Shown: one piece after another, positions 7,924 to 16,804 of the stretch | How positions within the stretch are numbered: the first letter of the stretch is position 1 | How the letters are laid out: each line of letters begins with the position of its first letter | DNA from: Rhodocyclales bacterium | Lineage (GTDB): Bacteria > Pseudomonadota > Gammaproteobacteria > Burkholderiales > Rhodocyclaceae | DNA length: 64,000 bases | Direction of reading: 5' to 3' | Assembly: GCA_028292485.1 (NCBI GenBank) | Contig: JAQGMG010000013.1 | Location: forward strand, 1 to 64,000 | Position numbers and translations under genes: made by a program | The notes under the pieces: generated by a model | Told to the model about the DNA's origin: nothing | Seen by the model: only the letters and a program-made list of their open reading frames with translations | The model's database searches: none

Positions 7924-9072
7924 ATGAATACCTTCTCCAAATCACAAACTGCGGCACTGCATCCAGTACTCGATCACAAGCCGGCATTGCGCGCCGTTGC
8001 CGACAGTAACGGCGTAATTTGCCTGGACGAAACGTGGCGGAGCTGGTCGCACAAGTACAACTTCGTTTGTGCCGAAGGCCATGCGTTTTCGCTCAGCGCG
8101 CGGCGATTCGGGGAGGCGCGTGTGCCTTGCTCGACATGCAGGCAAATAGCACGTGCGCAGCGGGATACGCAGGCATTTGACCGTCTGCGTCAAATCGCTA
8201 CGGACAAAGGCGGCGTATGTCTGACCGAAGCCTTCACTAAGCGCTGTGACTACTATGACTTTCGGTGCGCTTCAGGCCATACGTGGCGTGCGCAAGGGCA
8301 GAGTGTCTTGCTGGGCGGCTGGTGCGGGCAATGTGCCAACGCGTCGAACCGCGTGAAGCTGCTGCGTCGGGATGGTCTGGAAAGACTGCAGCAAGCCGCC
8401 GCGACCCGAGGCGGGATGTGCCTGAGCGAACACTATTGCGGCGTCAGGAGGCGGCATCGTTTTCGTTGTGCGCAGGGCCATGAATGGGAATCTACGGCCA
8501 AACGCATACTCGCTGGAAACTGGTGTGGGCGATGCGTACGCCGCTTGCCGGACGGCTTGCTCGCCTTGCAGCGGGCAGCGGCCGCGCAAGGTGGGGCGTG
8601 CCTTGCCGACACCTATGAGGGTGTGGATCATCGTTATCGTTTTCGGTGCGCAAAGGGGCATGAATGGATGAGCCCGGCCGATCCGATTCTGCGCGCAGAC
8701 CGGTGGTGCATGGTATGCGCCCATGAGAGTCTGCGTCTGGGTATCCAGAAGGCGCGAGACGCTGCCCACGCACGCGGCGGACAGTGTTTGTCGGAAGCCT
8801 ATGTCAATAACCACACGAAACTCTCGTGGCTTTGCCATAAGGGCCATGTTTGGCAAGCGCCCTTGGCGAGCGTCCGGAACAAAGGCTGCTGGTGTCCGCA
8901 GTGCGCACATGCCGACCGCATCGCCACACGGCAATCAAAGGCGCGTGTGCGCTATGCCCCATCGCAGAAGCATGGTCCCGAGCTTGCTAACCCGTTTTAC
9001 CAACATCCAGAACGTAGAGACTGCGATCCAGCACGGACACCGGATCGCCAAGCTGGAGACTCAAGTACGTAA
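7924..9072 (+). CDS. Protein of five tandem zinc-ribbon-like repeats
   Basis: 382 residues built from five repeats of about 60-65 residues, each carrying a pattern C-x2-GH-x-W/F ... C-x2-C (for example FRCAQGHEWESTAKRI ... NWCGRC) preceded by GG-x-CLSE-x-Y. Each repeat therefore offers four conserved cysteine/histidine positions that could hold a zinc ion, resembling the probable zinc-ribbon repeats found in phage and nuclease-associated proteins (PF14311-like). There is no recognisable nuclease or enzymatic domain and no signal peptide. It sits at the end of the effector island. Function unknown; nucleic-acid or protein binding is a guess from the fold type. Confidence 0.72.
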   Translation: MNTFSKSQTAALHPVLDHKPALRAVADSNGVICLDETWRSWSHKYNFVCAEGHAFSLSARRFGEARVPCSTCRQIARAQRDTQAFDRLRQIATDKGGVCLTEAFTKRCDYYDFRCASGHTWRAQGQSVLLGGWCGQCANASNRVKLLRRDGLERLQQAAATRGGMCLSEHYCGVRRRHRFRCAQGHEWESTAKRILAGNWCGRCVRRLPDGLLALQRAAAAQGGACLADTYEGVDHRYRFRCAKGHEWMSPADPILRADRWCMVCAHESLRLGIQKARDAAHARGGQCLSEAYVNNHTKLSWLCHKGHVWQAPLASVRNKGCWCPQCAHADRIATRQSKARVRYAPSQKHGPELANPFYQHPERRDCDPARTPDRQAGDSST

Positions 9073-9084
9073 GCCCTATGAAAA

Positions 9085-9120
9085 AGCCTGCAATGCGGGC
9101 TTCCAGGTAATACCTTTTTT
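9085..9120 (+). terminator. Possible rho-independent terminator
   Basis: AGCCTGC-AAT-GCGGGCT makes a 7-bp stem (one G-T pair) 12 bases after the zinc-ribbon gene stop, followed after a short spacer by TTTTTT at 9115-9120. The distance between stem and T-run is longer than usual, so strength is doubtful. Confidence 0.35.
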
Positions 9121-9132
9121 ACAAGGAGGGCA

Positions 9133-9519
9133 TTACATATTGCCAGTGGCGCTGGAGTCGCCGGTGCTCGAAGTATCAGCTGGCGAGCGTTTCACTTGCG
9201 CCTTCCTGTGCTTGGTGGTGCTGTGTTTTGCCTTGGGTTTTGCGCCTGCCGTGTCTGCAGTCGTGGGGACATCCGGTTGGCTATTGTATGAATTGGCCGT
9301 CGGGTTGGTGCCGGGTTTCGTGCTACGAGGCGAGGCGCCCGGCACGATTTCTGGCGGCATCGTGTCGCTATCGCTATTCGGGCTGACGTTCGGTGCCTGG
9401 CCGGGCGTGGCACCTTGTGATGCGCCTTGCGAAATTGCCAGCATCGGCGTTGCACCGATTGCGGCAAACAAAGACAAACGCATAATCGCGTTCCGGATTG
9501 GTTTCTTGCTTGTATTCAT
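9133..9519 (-). CDS. Small exported Pro/Thr/Ser-rich protein
   Basis: 128 residues from the ATG at 9519, chosen because GGAGAT lies six bases upstream; an ATG 12 bases further out is also possible. It starts with a signal peptide (KKPIRN, then a hydrophobic stretch ending near AISQG). The mature part is low-complexity, rich in Gly, Pro, Thr, Ser and Lys, with no cysteines, and is probably disordered. The opposite strand also carries a long open frame, but its hydrophobic composition is what the antisense of such a sequence gives. Function unknown. Confidence 0.5.
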   Translation of the reverse strand: MNTSKKPIRNAIMRLSLFAAIGATPMLAISQGASQGATPGQAPNVSPNSDSDTMPPEIVPGASPRSTKPGTNPTANSYNSQPDVPTTADTAGAKPKAKHSTTKHRKAQVKRSPADTSSTGDSSATGNM

Positions 9520-9772
9520 GGCTATCTCCATGTAAGTGATTTGTCATAATTGCCGGAAGTCCGGCTTGATCAACGGTTCTGCTTGACCTTGGCTTTGGAT
9601 CCATTCTCTGGTCTCATCCCTTGGTCTATTTCCCGCCTGTATCAAGGCGCGCAATGAGCATGCCCGGGCGGGGATAAGTCGTACGTGCAAGGCCGTGAGG
9701 CATCTGTCGTGCGACAACACCGTTACCTGGGAATATTTACTTCCGGGCTGTAAATAGTGCAGGCCGACAGGC

Positions 9773-11644
9773 TTACAGGCGCTGCCTGGTTTTCAACAGG
9801 GCGACCGTCGTGAAAGCCCGCAGACAACCTTGCCTCAACAGAGAAACTGCGTTGACGCGTGTCTCGAGCAGCTCTTCCGAATCGTCGGGCCAGTGCTCCG
9901 GATTCAGCATCGCCCGATCTTCGGACAGGTTGGTATAGAGGGTGAGTACCGCGCCGTCGCCTAGGCGCCACATTGCCTTGACCGCCTTGTTGCCGATGAC
10001 GACTGCGCCCAGCGAGCTTGCTCCTTGCAGGCGCGGTACGATGCTGGCATGTCGCGCGGCCAGCACCTCGCGATAGAACTCCAGCCATTGTGCATATTCG
10101 ACTTCCACGCCGCTCGGATGGTCGGGAATGGAGCTGTGGTAGGTCGACATTTCGCTGGGGTCCGGAATGACGCGCTGGTCATCGTCCGGATCCGCTGCCA
10201 GCGCAAATTCCTGCAGGCGGCCCAGGCGGATGGCCTCGGCCAGTTCGCCCTCATGATTGACGAAGTAGTTGAACGGTTTGGTGCTGCCCCATTCTTCGCC
10301 CATGAACAGCATGGGAATTTGCGGCGACAGCAGGATCAATGTTGCTGCGGCCCGGATGGCGCGTGAGTCCGCCATCGTGGTGAGGCGATCGCCGTGCGCC
10401 CGGTTACCGATCTGATCGTGATTCTGCAGGAAGGCGATGAAAGCAGTAGGCGGTAGATCAGCACTCGGCTCGCCACGCGTGTCGCCGTGATGTGCCGGCG
10501 AGACCTCGCCCTGGTAGGCGAAGCCTTCCTTGAGGCAACGTGCGAGTTTCTCTGTCGTCGCTTCGGCGTAGGCGCTGTAGTAGCCACGCGTCTCGCCGGT
10601 CAGCATGACATGCAGCACATGATGCAGGTCGTCGTTCCATTGTGCGTCGAATTGCTCGCGCAGGTAATGTGCTGCGTTGCCGTCGTGCTCGAGCACCAGG
10701 TGAATGTGCCGCGCCGGGTCGAAGTGCTTGCGCACACGGGCGCCCAGCTCGCTCATGAAACTGGCATCCGGAATGGCATGCACGGCATCGAAGCGCAGAC
10801 CATCGAAGCGATACTCTTCGAGCCAGTAGATGGCGTTCTCGATGAAGAATTCGCGCACCGCAGGCTGGCGATAGTCAATCGAAGAACCCCATGCATTCTT
10901 CTGATCTTCACTGAAGAATCGCGAAGCGTACTGGTTGAGAAAATTGCCATCCGGGCCGAAGTGGTTATAGACGACGTCGAGAAATACTTGTATTCCCAGA
11001 TCGTGGGCGCCATCGATCAGCGCCTTGAGGACTTCCGGGGCGCCATAGGTGGTCTCGGGAGCGTAGAGCAGGACACCGTCATAGCCCCAGTTGTGCTTGC
11101 CGGGAAAGTCGGCAATCGGCATCAACTCGATTGCGGTGACGCCCAGTGCGGCGAGTTCAGGCAAGCGGGCAAGTATGCCGCGGAAACCTCCCATGGCGCC
11201 GGCGTGCAGTTCGTACAGGACGGTCTCGTGCCACGGGCGCCCTCGCCACGCTGTGTTGCGCCAGACGTAGGAATCGGGATCGACCACGACACTTGCGTCG
11301 CGCAAGTCGCCTGCCTGCAGGCGCGATGCCGGATCGGGAACAAGTACTCCCGGGCGCACCTTGAATTGATAGCGCGTGCCGGCGACGCAGGGCACCTCGA
11401 CCTCATGCCAGCCGTCTTCGAGACGTCGCATGGGGAAGGAGCGGCCGGTTTCGAGTTCGACACTGACGGTCTTGACGTCAGGCGCCCACAGACGAAACCG
11501 TGTGCGCCCCGGTGCAATGACCTGGGCGCCAAATGAGCGGGTGGATACCGGGCTGCCAGAAGTGGCGCTGGGCAAGGCTGAGGAAAGGCTGTCACGCATG
11601 AGGTGTGCTGCCACGTGAGTCATGAAACCACGAATGCCACGCAA
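9773..11644 (-). CDS. treZ: Malto-oligosyltrehalose trehalohydrolase
   Basis: About 620 residues, the family's usual size. It hydrolyses the bond that releases trehalose from maltooligosyl-trehalose. An N-terminal carbohydrate-binding beta-sandwich (FGAQVIAPGRTRFRLWAPD) is followed by a GH13 barrel with HNWGYDGVLLYAPE, FLDVVYNHFGPDGN, FDGLRFDAVHAI (nucleophile near Asp286), a Glu in LVLEHDGN and FLQNHDQIGNRAHG. All the catalytic blocks are present. A second ATG seven codons in (11623) is an alternative start. Partner enzymes TreY and TreX are not next to it, so the gene stands alone here. Neighbouring genes point away from it. Confidence 0.9.
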   Translation of the reverse strand: MRGIRGFMTHVAAHLMRDSLSSALPSATSGSPVSTRSFGAQVIAPGRTRFRLWAPDVKTVSVELETGRSFPMRRLEDGWHEVEVPCVAGTRYQFKVRPGVLVPDPASRLQAGDLRDASVVVDPDSYVWRNTAWRGRPWHETVLYELHAGAMGGFRGILARLPELAALGVTAIELMPIADFPGKHNWGYDGVLLYAPETTYGAPEVLKALIDGAHDLGIQVFLDVVYNHFGPDGNFLNQYASRFFSEDQKNAWGSSIDYRQPAVREFFIENAIYWLEEYRFDGLRFDAVHAIPDASFMSELGARVRKHFDPARHIHLVLEHDGNAAHYLREQFDAQWNDDLHHVLHVMLTGETRGYYSAYAEATTEKLARCLKEGFAYQGEVSPAHHGDTRGEPSADLPPTAFIAFLQNHDQIGNRAHGDRLTTMADSRAIRAAATLILLSPQIPMLFMGEEWGSTKPFNYFVNHEGELAEAIRLGRLQEFALAADPDDDQRVIPDPSEMSTYHSSIPDHPSGVEVEYAQWLEFYREVLAARHASIVPRLQGASSLGAVVIGNKAVKAMWRLGDGAVLTLYTNLSEDRAMLNPEHWPDDSEELLETRVNAVSLLRQGCLRAFTTVALLKTRQRL

Positions 11645-11866
11645 GCGGCGCTCCCGACACGCCGGCCGCTACGCTGACCGTGCCGTGAAGCGCGGTGGCG
11701 CCTCGCGATTCCGTCAGTCAAGAAAGTCGTGCCGCCTGTCGTTATTTCTCCTGTCGATGATGCGACGCACTAACGCCGTGGGCGGCTCTCGCACATAATC
11801 CTGTGGATATAGGCGTCCGGCAGGGCCGGCACAGGACGGCGCCGCAATAATAAGGAGGTAATGGAG

Positions 11867-13006
11867 ATGGATATGTACCGCATCGTGTTCAGCGGCGAGC
11901 TGCTGGACGGGTTTCAGATGCAGGACGTGCAAAAGGCGGCAGCGATCCGCCTCCGTATAGGCGAAGCCCAATTGGCGCGGTTGTTCTCCGGTGAGCCAAC
12001 GGTTCTGAAAAAGGCAGTCAGTGCCGAAGCAAGTAGCCCCTATCTCGCCGAGCTTGAGCGCATGGGAATGCGGGCACGACTGGAGTCGCTGGCACCGCTC
12101 AACGACGCGCAGGCCACGCAGGTTACTTTCAAGGTGGTGTTCTGGGGCAAGACGATCAAGGGCTACGGCAAGGTGCAGGTCATGCGTGCCGTGCCGAAAA
12201 GGTTGCGCGTGGATGAGGCCCAGGTGGTGCGCCTGTTTTCCGGCGGCAAGGCAGTGCTCAAGCGCGGTGTGAACGCCGAAGTCGGCGTGCGCTATGTCAC
12301 CGAGCTGGCGCGCATCGGCATGCAGGTCGAGCTGGAAATCGAGACCGAATCCCTGCCCGTACGCAATGCCACAGTCAGCCAGGTCGTGGCTTTCAACGCC
12401 TCAACCGGCACGGTGGGCAGCGCGCCACTGGTCGAAGAAGACAGCTACGGCAACTTTCTGCAAACGCAGGTCGACCTGCAGCGCAATGGCACATTGCTCG
12501 GCACCAACATCATGGGCGTGCTGGCCGCACAGGAAGCGCAAGGGCAGCCGGAAGTTGCCGTGCCGGTCATGCCGCCAGCGCCTGTCGTGCCAACGCCGGC
12601 AGAGACCAAGGCCCAGTCTGTGGAGCGACTGGCTTCGGCCATTGAACTGGCCTATGCCGCCGAGCTCGGCTCGAAGGAAGAAAAACCGAAAGCCAAGGCT
12701 GCACCGGAGGCGCGCTGCGTGCAGTGCGGGCATCGCCAATCCAAGGGCTCGCGCTGCGAAGCCTGCGGTTGTGCGTTGACGCCGAAGCGCCGGAGCATTC
12801 CCGTGCTTGCCGAAGAGATGACGCGTTCATTGCACGATGAGTTAAACGGCAAATTTTCCAATGGCGGCCTTGCCACCCTGATGCGTGAAATGCGCCGGCA
12901 ACCGCGCAGCCAGGAGTCGGCAGCGCGTCGCGTCAATCCCATCCCCGTATTGATCGGTGGCGCATGCGTGCTGGCCGTTGGCGGCTGGTTATTGCTGTCA
13001 CATTGA
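11867..13006 (+). CDS. Membrane-anchored protein with two N-terminal repeats and a zinc ribbon
   Basis: AAGGAGG at 11852-11858 best fits the ATG at 11867 (eight-base spacing); an ATG at 11861 is too close. Residues 1-70 and about 85-150 are two copies of one domain (YRIVFSGELLDGFQMQDVQ... / FKVVFWGKTIKGYGKVQV...), each ending with LFSG-x5-LK and a 'LARIGM'-like helix. This domain is known as an N-terminal module in several proteobacterial membrane proteins. A C-x2-C ... C-x2-C ribbon (CVQCGHRQSKGSRCEACG) lies near 285-305, and a single C-terminal membrane helix (IPVLIGGACVLAVGGWLLL) ends the protein. Cytoplasmic domain, tail-anchored. Role unknown. Confidence 0.7.
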   Translation: MDMYRIVFSGELLDGFQMQDVQKAAAIRLRIGEAQLARLFSGEPTVLKKAVSAEASSPYLAELERMGMRARLESLAPLNDAQATQVTFKVVFWGKTIKGYGKVQVMRAVPKRLRVDEAQVVRLFSGGKAVLKRGVNAEVGVRYVTELARIGMQVELEIETESLPVRNATVSQVVAFNASTGTVGSAPLVEEDSYGNFLQTQVDLQRNGTLLGTNIMGVLAAQEAQGQPEVAVPVMPPAPVVPTPAETKAQSVERLASAIELAYAAELGSKEEKPKAKAAPEARCVQCGHRQSKGSRCEACGCALTPKRRSIPVLAEEMTRSLHDELNGKFSNGGLATLMREMRRQPRSQESAARRVNPIPVLIGGACVLAVGGWLLLSH

Positions 13007-13053
13007 ACGAAGTACGGGCTGAACGAAATACGAGCGCGGCGGCAGTTGCGCTT

Positions 13054-13806
13054 TCAGACGATTGCATCCCACAGGAGCTTGCAGCCTGAGGCGCCGAGCA
13101 TCAGCGTGGCGCTCAGGAAAAAGGCACGCTCCGGCACCTTGCGCATGACGTGCAGACCCAGCCATACACCGACTGGCGCAAGCGGCGCCAGCACGACCGC
13201 CAGCACCAGGGTTTCGCGCTTGAACAGGCCAAGCCAGATGTAGGGCAGTATCTTCGCGGCATTGATGACGGTGAAGAATACGGCCGAGGTCGCGACAAAT
13301 TTCTCTTTCGGCAAGCGACGCCCCATCAGATACACCAGGATGGGTGGTCCGCCTGCATGCGCCAGCGTGCTGGTAAAACCTGCCAATGCCGACCAGATAC
13401 CGCCTGCCGTTGCGCCGGGTTCTGCATCGAGGCGGAGACGATCCCGCAGGCGCAGCAACCGGTCGAACATGAAAAGCACGGCTATCGCACCGATGCATGC
13501 CTTTACGGTGTTGTCGGGCAAAGCGCCGATGGCCAGCGTGCCCAACACGATGCCGACAAGACCGCCGGGAATGATGATTCGCAGATCGGCGAGCGACCAT
13601 TTCTGCCAGTAGGCACGCACGCCGAACATATCCATTACGCATAAAATCGGCAGCATCACCGCGACCGCCATGCCTGGCGGTAGCCATAGCGCCATCAGGG
13701 GCACACCGATGCCGCCAAGCGCGCCGCCAAAAGCGGATTTCGAGATGCCGGTCAGCAGCACGGCTATGGCTGTGACGATCCAGCCGATCAGGGTGAGATG
13801 TTCCAT
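13054..13806 (-). CDS. TauE/SafE-family membrane transporter (sulfite/organosulfonate exporter type)
   Basis: 250 residues with seven to eight predicted membrane helices. The TauE pattern is visible: an N-terminal GISKSAFGGALGGIGVPLMAL and a mirrored second-half motif ALAGFTSTLAHAGGPPILVYLMG. Family members move sulfite, sulfoacetate or other small anions; the substrate cannot be told from sequence. Four bases separate it from the upstream aminotransferase gene on the same strand, so they are probably co-transcribed. Confidence 0.85.
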   Translation of the reverse strand: MEHLTLIGWIVTAIAVLLTGISKSAFGGALGGIGVPLMALWLPPGMAVAVMLPILCVMDMFGVRAYWQKWSLADLRIIIPGGLVGIVLGTLAIGALPDNTVKACIGAIAVLFMFDRLLRLRDRLRLDAEPGATAGGIWSALAGFTSTLAHAGGPPILVYLMGRRLPKEKFVATSAVFFTVINAAKILPYIWLGLFKRETLVLAVVLAPLAPVGVWLGLHVMRKVPERAFFLSATLMLGASGCKLLWDAIV

Positions 13807-13809
13807 GTG

Positions 13810-14994
13810 TCAGGCGTTGAGCAAAGCAAGGCGCGCGCTGGCCGCATCGAGCGTTTCATCGCGCTTGGCGAAGCAGAAACGCACCAGTTTTTCATCACGC
13901 CCGTCGGCGTGGAATACCGATACAGGAATGCACGCCACGCCATGTTCGATGGTGAGCCAGCGGGCGAACGCCACGTCATCAAGATCGTGTCGTATCGCCG
14001 TGAAATCGGCTAGCTGGAAATAGGTGCCATGACTCGGCAAGAGCTTGAAACCAGCCGCCACAAGCCCGTGCGCGAGGCGATCACGCCTGGCCTGGAAGAA
14101 GCCGGGCAGGGCCTGCCAGTGTGCAGGATCGGCAAGGTGCTCGGCCATGGCGTGCTGCGCAGGCGCGTTCACCGCAAAGACAAGGAATTGATGAATCTTG
14201 CGAAACTCCGTCGTCATATCGGGTGGAGCAACGCAATAGCCGATCTTCCAGCCCGTGGCGTGAAAAGTCTTGCCGAAGGAGTAGATGGCAAATGATCGTG
14301 CGCGCAGTACAGGGTGAGCCAGCACGCTGTGATGCGTCAGATCGTCGAACACCAGATGTTCGTAGACCTCATCGGCCAGCACCAGCAGATCGTGGCGCTC
14401 GGCAATCGCCGCGAGCGCGTCGATATCGCTTGCGCCAAACAGGCTGGTCGACGGGTTGTTCGGATTATTGACGATGATCAGCCGCGTGCGCGGCGTCACC
14501 GCCTGTTCGAGCCGATGCCAATCCACCGCGTAGTCTGGCGCTGTCAAGCCGACACGTATCGGCGTTGCGCCTTGTGCCGCTATGGCAGGGGCATAACTGT
14601 CGTAGGATGGATCGAGCACGATGGCCTCGTCGCCGGCATGCAGCACTGCCGCGATCGCCGTGAAGATCGCTTGCGTGGCGCCGGCCGTGACAGTGATCTC
14701 CTGATCTGCATCGACCGTCACGCCGCGGCTGAGCTGCAACTTGGCCGAGATCGCCTGGCGCAAGGTCGGCAGACCTGCCATCGGCGCATACTGGTTGTGC
14801 CCCGCCTCAGCAGCACGTGTCAGGGCAGTCAGTAGTGCGGGATGACACGGGTAGTCCGGAAAGCCTTGGGACAGATTGATGGCATCGTGCTCGCTGGCGA
14901 GCTGGCTCATCACCGTGAAGATCGTCGTGCCGACATCGGGCAGCTTGGAAACGAACGGCCCCGGCAGGGCGCCGCGCTGGGAAGGCTTAGTCAT
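13810..14994 (-). CDS. PLP-dependent aminotransferase, methionine aminotransferase (YbdL-like)
   Basis: 394 residues, class I/II fold. Recognisable blocks are SQGFPDYPCHPALL near the N-terminus, the NNPNNPS turn, the DEVYEHLVFDD block and SFGKTFHATGWKIGY with the PLP lysine at about Lys242. The last block closely resembles the E. coli YbdL type, which transaminates methionine and other large amino acids to 2-keto acids. Length and motifs are complete. It is the upstream gene of a two-gene unit with the TauE-type transporter, which hints at sulfur metabolism. Confidence 0.87.
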   Translation of the reverse strand: MTKPSQRGALPGPFVSKLPDVGTTIFTVMSQLASEHDAINLSQGFPDYPCHPALLTALTRAAEAGHNQYAPMAGLPTLRQAISAKLQLSRGVTVDADQEITVTAGATQAIFTAIAAVLHAGDEAIVLDPSYDSYAPAIAAQGATPIRVGLTAPDYAVDWHRLEQAVTPRTRLIIVNNPNNPSTSLFGASDIDALAAIAERHDLLVLADEVYEHLVFDDLTHHSVLAHPVLRARSFAIYSFGKTFHATGWKIGYCVAPPDMTTEFRKIHQFLVFAVNAPAQHAMAEHLADPAHWQALPGFFQARRDRLAHGLVAAGFKLLPSHGTYFQLADFTAIRHDLDDVAFARWLTIEHGVACIPVSVFHADGRDEKLVRFCFAKRDETLDAASARLALLNA

Positions 14995-15119
14995 GCCGAC
15001 AGTATCGCAGCTGTTACGAGTAGACAGAAGCTACGCGTGTCTGCTGGAATGTCGGGGCAGTTACATACTCGATTGAACAGCCACGTCGCAGCGGGCAAGC
15101 CTGCAAGGAGGAGCAAGTA

Positions 15120-15704
15120 ATGAGGAATCAGACATCTGTATTCGTTTGCGCGCTTGGACTACTGGGCGCCAGCATTGCGGCTACTGCCCAGGAAATGCCG
15201 CGCCGCAAGCCGGGTTTGTGGGAGTCGACCATGAGCTCACCTCAAATGCAGGGGCGCAACGTCGTGAGCCAGCAATGTGTCGACGAAAAAACCGATGCCG
15301 ACATGCTCAAGCGAACGGTGCCCGATGCCGGCAAGGAGAGTAGCTGTACGCGGCAGGGCATGACGCGCCTCGCCAACGGCTGGGAGTTCGATACGGTGTG
15401 CAAGCAGGCCGACGGCACGCTGACCATGCACGCCAAGATCACCGGCGACTTCGGCAGCCAGTACAAGATGGAAGTGACCGGCCATCGAACGCCGCCAAAG
15501 AAAGGCATGGCCGAGATCCAGAGCACGATGACCGCGCGTCACCTCGGTGCCTGTCCGGCTGACATGAAGCCGGGCGACATGAAAATCAACGGCATGTTGA
15601 TGCATGCAGACGGCATGCCGGCGAACATGACGCCGCAACAGGCAGAGCAGATGAAAAAGATGATGGAACAGATGAAGAAGCAGATGAAACAGCATCAACA
15701 ATAG
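15120..15704 (+). CDS. DUF3617 exported protein
   Basis: 194 residues. AAGGAGG ends ten bases before the ATG. A signal peptide (cleavage near ATAQ) is followed by RRKPGLWESTM, the hallmark start of DUF3617 domains, with cysteines in SQQCVDEKT and SCTRQGM. The C-terminal 30 residues are very rich in Met, Lys and Gln (MKKMMEQMKKQMKQHQQ). Predicted periplasmic; no biochemical role is established for the family. Confidence 0.8.
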   Translation: MRNQTSVFVCALGLLGASIAATAQEMPRRKPGLWESTMSSPQMQGRNVVSQQCVDEKTDADMLKRTVPDAGKESSCTRQGMTRLANGWEFDTVCKQADGTLTMHAKITGDFGSQYKMEVTGHRTPPKKGMAEIQSTMTARHLGACPADMKPGDMKINGMLMHADGMPANMTPQQAEQMKKMMEQMKKQMKQHQQ

Positions 15705-15754
15705 CCGTCGAAGTGCCGGCAAGTGCAAGCTTGCCACTTGCCGGCACGGCAGGC

Positions 15755-16615
15755 CTACGTTGAAGGCTGTTCGGTGGTCGTTTTCTTGCCGGCGCCGCGC
15801 AGATTGATCAGCTTCTGCAAGGCATCGAACCAGAACGGTGCGCCGAAGAGCGCCGACGACGCGGTGATGAACCAGCCGAAAAGCTGTTTGGGCAAGCTCA
15901 GATCCCAGGCTGGCCAGCGTTCCCATCCAATTGGCAGCGTCTTGAGATCAGTGAGCGTCTGCGTGACGGTCTGCGCCGCAAAGGGCGTCGTTCCTGTGGT
16001 AGCCAGGCCCGGTAGCGCAGCCACCAGCGAGGGGTGCGTCCATAGCGTGGCGAACAGATGCACGGCATCGATATTCAGTGCTATCGCCAGGGCCAGCGCA
16101 ATGACAAAGCAGGTGAGCTGAGAGCGACGCTTGTAGGCACCGGAGACACGGTCCATGCCGTTATTGAACCAGCTGGCCAACTCTGCTTGCATGAGGTCGA
16201 CGCGGCCCGCGGCACGATCGTACATGCCACGCAGCAGCTGGCGCATCTGCTTGTTGCCAATGGCATCGATTTTCTGTCCCAGATCTTCGAACTTGCCATT
16301 GGCATGTTGTACGGATTCGATCATCGCAATTGCAAAATGGCGCGGCTCGATATATGACGGCCGGAATACCAGCCCCTTTTCGGTCGTTGCCTCGCCGGGC
16401 GCACGCGGATTCACCAGCCCGTTGTTGTAGATATCTCGCGCCAGTCCGTCGAACTGGTGGTCGTTCAACATCGCCTTGATGCCATCGAGCAAGGTATTGG
16501 CACGCAGCTTGAGTGTAGAGGCCAGCGCCTCGCTGAGCGAGCTTGCGATCAGCGATATGGACGCGAATGTGAAGCACAGGCCAATGGCCACTTCCAGCAC
16601 GGTACTGTTGAACAT
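15755..16615 (-). CDS. Inner-membrane protein of unknown function
   Basis: 286 residues from the ATG at 16615, preceded by a G-rich Shine-Dalgarno-like stretch; a longer frame upstream lacks such a site. An N-terminal helix (VLEVAIGLCFTFASISLI), a soluble region of about 120 residues (GLVFRPSYIEPRHFAIAMIE..., GNKQMRQLLRGMYDRA), two central or C-terminal hydrophobic segments (CFVIALALAIALNIDAVHLF; LFGWFITASSALFGAPFWF) and a short charged tail are seen. Similar hypothetical proteins exist in proteobacteria but none is characterised. Transcribed away from the metal-uptake group. Confidence 0.65.
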   Translation of the reverse strand: MFNSTVLEVAIGLCFTFASISLIASSLSEALASTLKLRANTLLDGIKAMLNDHQFDGLARDIYNNGLVNPRAPGEATTEKGLVFRPSYIEPRHFAIAMIESVQHANGKFEDLGQKIDAIGNKQMRQLLRGMYDRAAGRVDLMQAELASWFNNGMDRVSGAYKRRSQLTCFVIALALAIALNIDAVHLFATLWTHPSLVAALPGLATTGTTPFAAQTVTQTLTDLKTLPIGWERWPAWDLSLPKQLFGWFITASSALFGAPFWFDALQKLINLRGAGKKTTTEQPST

Positions 16616-16696
16616 GGGTGTTCCCCCCGAAACGTTTGGTTCGGGCAATGTAGTGCAGCCCATGGCCGGTGTCACTGTTCTTGCGGGCAATATTTT

Positions 16697-16711
16697 TGCA
16701 ACAAAGTTGCA
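16697..16711. promoter_or_regulatory. Inverted repeat TGCAAC-AAA-GTTGCA, possible operator
   Basis: Perfect 6-3-6 palindrome in the divergent gap between the membrane-protein gene (minus strand) and the metal-uptake group (plus strand). Position and symmetry fit a regulator site, plausibly a zinc-responsive (Zur) operator given the downstream genes; the motif itself is not a confident match to a known consensus. Confidence 0.35.
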
Positions 16712-16804
16712 TTAGAAGCATGATCCGGTCACATTGCGGCGTTAAACTCGCATAGTCTTCACATAGGCTCAGTGGCCAGCCCGCTTCATTTGAAAACTCT
16801 TTCA

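Noticed and set aside
8723-9535. 270-codon plus-strand frame ending in hydrophobic segments
   Set aside because: Its hydrophobic end is the antisense of the Pro/Thr-rich minus-strand gene, which has a signal peptide and ribosome site; its front half overlaps the zinc-ribbon gene.
10487-11536. 349-codon plus-strand frame inside treZ
   Set aside because: Shadow of the treZ coding sequence, which carries all the GH13 motifs.
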